Part shown: positions 58,405 to 64,000 of the stretch, piece after piece
Layout of the letters: the number at the start of each line of letters is the position of its first letter
How positions within the stretch are numbered: position 1 is the stretch's first letter
Assembly (NCBI RefSeq): GCF_014633365.1
Contig: NC_068339.1
Location: forward strand, 27,971,316-28,035,315
From: Diospyros lotus
Lineage: Eukaryota > Streptophyta > Magnoliopsida > Ericales > Ebenaceae
Reading direction: 5' to 3'
DNA length: 64,000 bases
The notes under the pieces: model-generated
Database searches by the model: none
The model's input: only the letters and a program-made list of their open reading frames with translations
Told to the model about the DNA's origin: nothing
Translations under genes and position numbers: made by a program

Positions 58405-60189
58405 TGTAATACCCGAAGTTTTTCTAGGCATTGTTGTTCAAGAATTAAAACGTTTTCTTGGAAATCGAAGGATACGGTTGATACATGTGAAGTTCCTGGG
58501 TAATCGCCGATGAACAAATAAAGGATTTTTCAAAAAATCATGGAAACTACCACGGGGGCATCATCTTAAGGTATTTTGGAGAGGTTTAAGGAGTTCTAGG
58601 GCTCAAGTGATATAAGTACAAAGAAGTTTTTAGCTAAAGAGTTATTTGAAAGAAGTTCAAAATATCTTGTAACTAATTGGTTAAGGAAACCAAATAAACT
58701 TAGTTAGGAAACATAATTATGAGCAATTATGAGGAATCTTGAAAAAACCTAATTAACATATGGTGGCACATGTTTTAATGGACACATGTTGCAAGAGGGT
58801 GAAATGGCACAAATCACTAGGGACACGTGGCGCGATCCTACGAAAGCAATGATTACAACCTTATCCAAGTGACACATGGCACACTTGGATTGGCCATAGA
58901 TGCCTATAAATACTAAGCCCTTAGAAGGGACAATCTCACCATTGATCAAGAGCAAAAAGGAAGTGAGTTTGAGAGGAAAAGTTCTACCCAAAAATAGAGT
59001 GGAGAAACGCTTCGTCGAAAGATTTAGACCGTCATCGTAAAAGGATCCAAACAGCATCGAAACAGTAAGTTAATTCTAATTTCTTTCTATGGTTTGATAG
59101 ATAATTGAATAAGGAGCCCGTGGGTTTAAACGGAGGTCAAATCGAAGTTCGAATGAGGGAGAACGGGTCAAAAAATCACAAGAGGTCAAAATGGGAGGGG
59201 CAGCGCGTGCAGCTCACGCGCCACTTGATTGCTGCGAGTGCAGCGCGTGGGGTTCCTTCCCAAGCGCATGAAAGGCCCCCTAGCCCCAAATTTTGTGTAC
59301 TTGGTTCTTAAATTTATTACTAGGACCCTATGTAAAAATATTTTAGATTTGAGTTTCGAAAGTATGTTATTTTTACAGAAAAGCATTCCCGAACCCTGTG
59401 AATAGTACCTTAGCGTTTCCAAACCAGCAAGGTGAGTGTTTTTTGCATCTTTATGATACATACCGAACATTTTGTCTTTAAATGGGTAAGGGTGATTACT
59501 TGCATAAGCATGACTTTCCTTTAAACCAAGCATTTCCTCTTTCTTTATCATGCATCACTTGGTGTGTGTGGCTAGCTGAAGTCAGGATCTCATGTTAGAC
59601 TGGTGAAAAGTCATGGAGATGTGAGGACATGATTGATCAGCGGGGTGATTGCAACACCTCGGCGTCACTATCACACAGGCGGTTTCATATCATTTTGCAT
59701 ATCTCATTTACATATATGCTATCTCTTCTTGTTGCACTCACTTAGATATAACTATCTAACTTGGGTGTCTCATACTCCTGGAACATTCAACGTTCCAGGT
59801 GGGTTAGTCATGACAAATGCCCCAGAATCATGTTAAAGGAAAAGGAAAGGAAACGAAAGGAAGTGGTTCTCGGATAACTAGCTATTCTACGTGTAAATTG
59901 TAAAAGCATTGTACTGTGACTTTAGTGTGAGTTTTAATTACTGTAAAAAGGGAGTCTAAATGATCCCTAGATTCCCAGGTTGTATTATGATTTTTCAGGT
60001 GATTTTTGTGTTAAAAGCATTTAGTGGAAACCTTAAATATTTAGCTTATGGTTTTTATAAAGCTTTCAGGTTTGATTCTTTGTTTCCGTTGGCAAAGGCT
60101 TCCATAAACGCTCTTTGATTACCATGTGGTTGTTAGTGTCATCATGTATCTTTATACGTGTATGGAGAAAAGAAAAGTGGGGCGTTACA
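58405..60189 (+). repeat. 3' LTR, right Tekay-like element
   Basis: It runs TGTAATACCCG...GGGGCGTTACA, 1785 bp, matching 50580-52356. A TATA box CTATAAATAC lies at about 58903. Confidence 0.95.
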
Positions 60190-60990
60190 GTGTAGTTATT
60201 AAATTACAGTCCATAGGGTCCATCGAATCTCCTTGATTTGTCTTCTCTTTTTCTTGTTCCCTCATTTGAATCCATTTCTTTTCTCTCTCTCTTCTTTTTC
60301 TTCAGTGCTTCCTACTATCCTCATGGCTTGCCATTGTAGGATATATTTATTTACTTTGACAAATAAATCTACTAGAGAGTATTGTGATGCTACTGATCTC
60401 ATACCTTAAAGCATGGCAGATATTATCTTAAGGTCTCCTACATGTAAATCATGAATCTCAAGAATGGCATTTTAGAGTCGGTCAACATATTATCTTAAGG
60501 TCTCCTTGTCATTTTGTCGTAGATTGAGTAAATAAGTAACATCCTACTTTTTAGGATTATTAATGATAAAAGTCTTGATAAATTTCCTCCGTAATTGATA
60601 GAAAGTAGATATAGTATATTTTGTCAAACTGTTGAACCATGTGCGACCATAGTTAGTTAGAGTTAAAAGAAAAACTCGACACATGATTGCATTTTTCCAT
60701 CCATGTTATAATGTGATTGCATCACAATTTTGAATATGTCCATAAGGTTCTTTTTTTCTTGAGTAGGTAGATAATTAAAGCATCTTAAATTTGGAGACAA
60801 GGGCTATTCCTTTCCCAAAAGGAATACTCCTTATTTGTTCTTCTTCATAGGTAGGTAGTATTTTCTTTTGCTCTAAAACTTGCTAGATCATTTTTCTTAC
60901 ATCGTTAGTTTTGTTGTTTTGATTTTTTATTCTCTTTGAATGATGAAAAATTCCATGTCATTAATCAAATATTATGCATCCATTTTTTAT
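60190..60990 (-). pseudogene. Tat-like gypsy gag remnant (part 1)
   Basis: Read leftward from about 60750, it gives a retrotransposon gag domain with few stops: RVFLLTLTNYGRTWFNSL, FYQLRRKFIKTFI, DVTYLLNLRQNDKETLR and AILEIHDLH. The spacing matches Tat/Ogre/Athila-type gag proteins. The frame continues across the insertion at 60189 into 50579. Confidence 0.7.
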
Positions 60991-60999
60991 AAAAAGAAT

Positions 61000-61891
61000 T
61001 ATCTATAAGTGCAATTAAATTATTTTAACCTTTATGATTAAGCACCATATTGAAAATTATCCAATGCTAAAATAAATTTTCAATATTCTTCGTGGCATTT
61101 GGAAAACCAAGTTTTTATTATCAAAAGAAATTTTTGTATTTGATCCATCAAAATTGACCATCTAGCATTTGAATCTCAAATCCAAGTTTTTAAATTTGAA
61201 GGTCAAACTGTCAACCATTTTTCTCAAATTGGTCGATCGTTTTCCCTTGAAGTGTCGACTAGTTTTTCAAAGCTTGTCAACTGATCTTATGCAAGCTCTC
61301 GGCCAATCCCAATCAACAACTACTATATAATAATTGGTTGACCGTTTCTATGAGTCTATCAACCATTTTCATCACATATCACTTTAACGGCTAATTTTTA
61401 CAAGCTCCAACGGTTCAAAACGACTAATTTTTTTTCAAAGTTTGGAGAAGTCTATAAATACCGTCCAATGAAGCGTTGGAGCAGGCTAATGAACAAAAAT
61501 AAAGTATCAAGAGCTTACCATTGTATTCGTTCTTCTCATTAGTATTTAAGCTTTCATTTTTTCATTCAAAAAGTTACATATATCAATTGTATTATCTTGT
61601 TTTCACTTTTATGTATTTTGTTTGAAAGATATTGTAACTAAGAGTGTCAACTCTCTAATCTTCTTGATTTTATTCCTAGCTTTTGTGCTAAAGACCTTAT
61701 TGAATTTGGTAGAAGTTGTGTAGTCCTAGCAATTTATGCAGAGGGCATATTTGACTAAGTAAGAGATTTTAGTGAATTTGAAAATCTTTAATAAGGAACT
61801 AAAGTAGTGGAATAGACTAGATTTAGTCGAATCGCTATAAATCTCTTGTGTCATTTTTCATTCTTGTTTTATATTTTTCAAGCATTGTATT
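61000..61891 (+). repeat. Sirevirus-like LTR, interrupted at its 3' end
   Basis: A U3-like part has repeated GTCAACC / CGACTAGTTT motifs (61200-61430), then a TATA box CTATAAATACC at about 61452, then a leader ending in CTATAAATCTCTTGTGTCATTTTTCATTC. This is the same style as 26951-27340. A CACTA-like end begins at 61892. Confidence 0.45.
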
Positions 61892-64000
61892 CACTACAAA
61901 ATAATTTAGCAACGGATTTAGTAATAGACAGATTCTGTCGCTAAATTTTAATAACGAAATTTAGCAACAGATGGATTTAGTAATGGAATTAGCAATGAAA
62001 TTTTTTTTGTCATTGATTAAAAAAATAAAATTTTAAACAAATAAAAAATATATAAAAATATAAATTATATAATTCAAATTTTTGAACGTAAATTTTTATA
62101 TTTATTTAATATAAATATATATAAATAATTTTTTGATAATTAATAATTTATTTTAATTAATTAAAATAACTAACTCATTAATAATATTTATATCATTATA
62201 TTTTTATTTTTAATTTTAAAATTATATTTACTAAATAACTAACTCAACAATAATATTTATAACATTATATTTATACTTCTTATTTTAAAACAAAAATGAG
62301 AACTAATTAAAATATAAATATTAAGTTTTTTATTTAAAATTATTATAATATATTTAATAAATAACTACTTAAAAATATTTTTTACAAATAACTTATATTT
62401 TTATTTTATTTTTATATATAATTAATATTTCATTGAAAAAAATTGACATAATAATTTTTTATTTCTAATTTAGACATTTTCTAATGAATGATTTCTCATT
62501 TAAATCATTAATAATATATACACAATAATGTATATAGAATATATAACTATATAAATGTAAAATAAACAATAATATACATGCAATAAATATAAATAACAGA
62601 GATATTAATCAAGTAACAACTAATTATTATAAATTAATAGTTAAAATTAATAGCTAAAAATGATATGTTGCGATCATTTTATTTGTTTAACATATCAGTT
62701 AAAACGAAATAATCTATAACTAACATGGATATTTTTCATCTAAAAAATATTTAAAGATGCATTTAAAAGTTAAAATAATAAATATAAAAAATATAATGCA
62801 CAATGAAAAAAAATACTTTATAAATTTTGGTGATACTTATATCTTCTAAATGAAGATTTTACAAAAATTAAATAAATAAATAAACAGAATTTTGAAAGTG
62901 AGGGTGGGAGTGCATAGGGGGCAAGGAGAGGAGAAAGAGAGGGGAGAGAGTGTAGAGGGGGGAGGGGAGGGGATTTATATAAGGGGAGGGCGAGAAAATT
63001 CAAAAGGGGGTCGCACCCGGGAAAGGAGGGCGTGGTGAGGGGGTGGTTAGTGACGAGCATCTATCCATCGCTATTTAGACTATTTGATTTTTTAAAAAAA
63101 TCATAAAATATAAATAATATATAGAGAGAGAAAAATATATTTTATACTCAGTAGTAAACATAAAATAATATCCGAATATGATTTTGTGTCTTGTATCCAG
63201 ATAAATTTTCTTCTTTTTATTTTATATACAAATATGTTTTACTTATATTTGTCTTATATCCGAATATATATATATATATATATATATTTTGGTTTCTATC
63301 TTGTATTTGAATATGGGTTTCTTTGTTTGTTTTGTATTTGAATGCAGATAGAATATTTCGTTACTAATTCAAAGGGATATTAATTTTAATTTTAATATTT
63401 ATAAATTTTATTTCGTTGTTAATTCAAATGAAAATTTTATAAATTATTTTATCAGTTGTGAAAAATTCAGTCTCTATTTTTATTTTAATTTGTAATTTTA
63501 TTTTTTATTAATTTTGTAACCTATCGATGAAATATTCTGTCACTAATTTTAAATTTAATTTAAAGTTTTATAAATTCTATATTTAAATATAAAAAATTTC
63601 TTTGTGAAATGAGATTTTAAATTTAATTTTAATATTTTATGAATTTTACATTTTAGCAACAAAATAATTTAGTCACTAAATTTATAATTTAATTTTTATT
63701 TTTTTAATTTAAAAATTTTAATTTTAATTTTTTTTTCATGACGGATTTGTTCCATCAATAAATAATTTTAAATTAAAATTTATTTTTATTTTTATATTTT
63801 TTTCTTTTAGCGACAAAATTATTCCGTCGTTAAATAATTTTAAATTAAATTTTAATTTTATTTTCTTTTAACGATGAAAATTATTTTATTGCTAAAAGGT
63901 TTTTATTTTAATTTAATTTTTTTCATTTAGCGATGAAATTATTTTATTAAATTATTTTAAATTAAGTTTTAATTTTATTTTCTTTTATTCTGTCTCTAAA
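61892..64000 (+). mobile_element. CACTA-like transposon, 5' end, runs off the window
   Basis: It starts CACTACAAAATAATTTAGC, the CACTA-family terminus, followed at once by sub-terminal repeats of the type TTTAGCAACGGATTTAG and TCTGTCGCTAAATT. The same motif family returns at about 63645-63680, 63735, 63805-63840 and 63880-63960 in both orientations. No transposase was seen. Only the left end is present, so the 3-bp target duplication cannot be checked. Confidence 0.65.
62880..63090. promoter_or_regulatory. Purine-skewed GC-rich block, possible promoter inside the CACTA-like element
   Basis: About 150 bp of G/A-rich sequence (GGGGGGAGGGGAGGGG) with a TATA-like TTTATATAAG at 62974 lies inside otherwise extremely AT-rich DNA. 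It is followed by CGAGCATC...CCATCGCTATTTAG, a relative of the sub-terminal repeat. The promoter role is inference. Confidence 0.35.

Larger units (their letters stand above)
50580..60189 (+). mobile_element. Complete Tekay/Del-like gypsy element with two LTRs
   Basis: Its 9,610 bp comprise LTR, primer site, extra ORF, gag, protease, RT, RNase H, integrase with chromodomain-like tail, polypurine tract and LTR. The flanks are TTGTA (50575-50579) and GTGTA (60190-60194), a 5-bp duplication with one change. All coding parts are damaged. The two LTRs look over 90% alike by eye, so the insertion is not ancient. Confidence 0.9.

Noticed and set aside
1..64000. tRNA genes, rRNA, CRISPR arrays, bacterial-type operons
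   Set aside because: None seen. The only tRNA-like signals are retrotransposon primer-binding sites.

Overview
The window is nuclear DNA of a flowering plant, most likely a eudicot. It is AT-rich, has spliced genes with canonical GT..AG introns, and is dominated by plant retrotransposon lineages (Ty1/copia with initiator-Met-tRNA primer sites, chromodomain Ty3/gypsy elements, a Tat-like gypsy remnant, Sirevirus-like LTRs) plus TIR DNA transposons. I see no tRNA, rRNA or CRISPR array. All calls were made by eye; no alignment or database search was run.

Layout. 1-1837: 3' end of a chromodomain gypsy element inserted into a copia element (copia-1, remainder 1838-3787). A middle LTR (3788-4068) joins copia-1 head-to-tail to a nearly complete relative (copia-2, 4069-9012). 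9013-12308: last seven exons of a AAA+ ATPase gene (copy A), starting at the Walker A exon, with an intact reading frame. 12405-13440: a dispersed repeat. 14495-21062: an inside-out copia composite whose two outer ends are both LTR 3' ends, flanked by the 5-bp duplication GTGGT; a solo LTR (17821-18388) is nested in it. 21068-33702: mostly decayed repeats, a TIR transposon with an internal hairpin (25719-26782), Sirevirus-like LTR remnants, and a GC-rich exon-like island at 31254. 33703-38022: a minus-strand solo LTR and a second, clearly dead copy (copy B) of the AAA+ gene. 39262-39837 (-): a GC-rich, probably genuine host gene of unknown function. 42021-44052: 5' half of a minus-strand gypsy element. 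46040-60189: two Tekay/Del-like gypsy elements in inverted orientation, the left truncated, the right complete with two LTRs, both inserted into a minus-strand Tat-like gypsy remnant. 61000-64000: Sirevirus-like LTR interrupted by the start of a CACTA-like transposon that runs off the window.

How it fits together. Only two host loci are supported: the AAA+ ATPase (copy A potentially expressed if upstream exons lie left of the retroelements; copy B a pseudogene) and the small minus-strand gene at 39.8 kb. Everything else is mobile DNA, nested several layers deep. The most unusual items are the inside-out copia composite with a target-site duplication, an extra 133-codon ORF kept between LTR and gag in both Tekay-like copies, a probably chimeric LTR, and the two AAA+ gene copies that both meet an LTR end at the same nucleotide.
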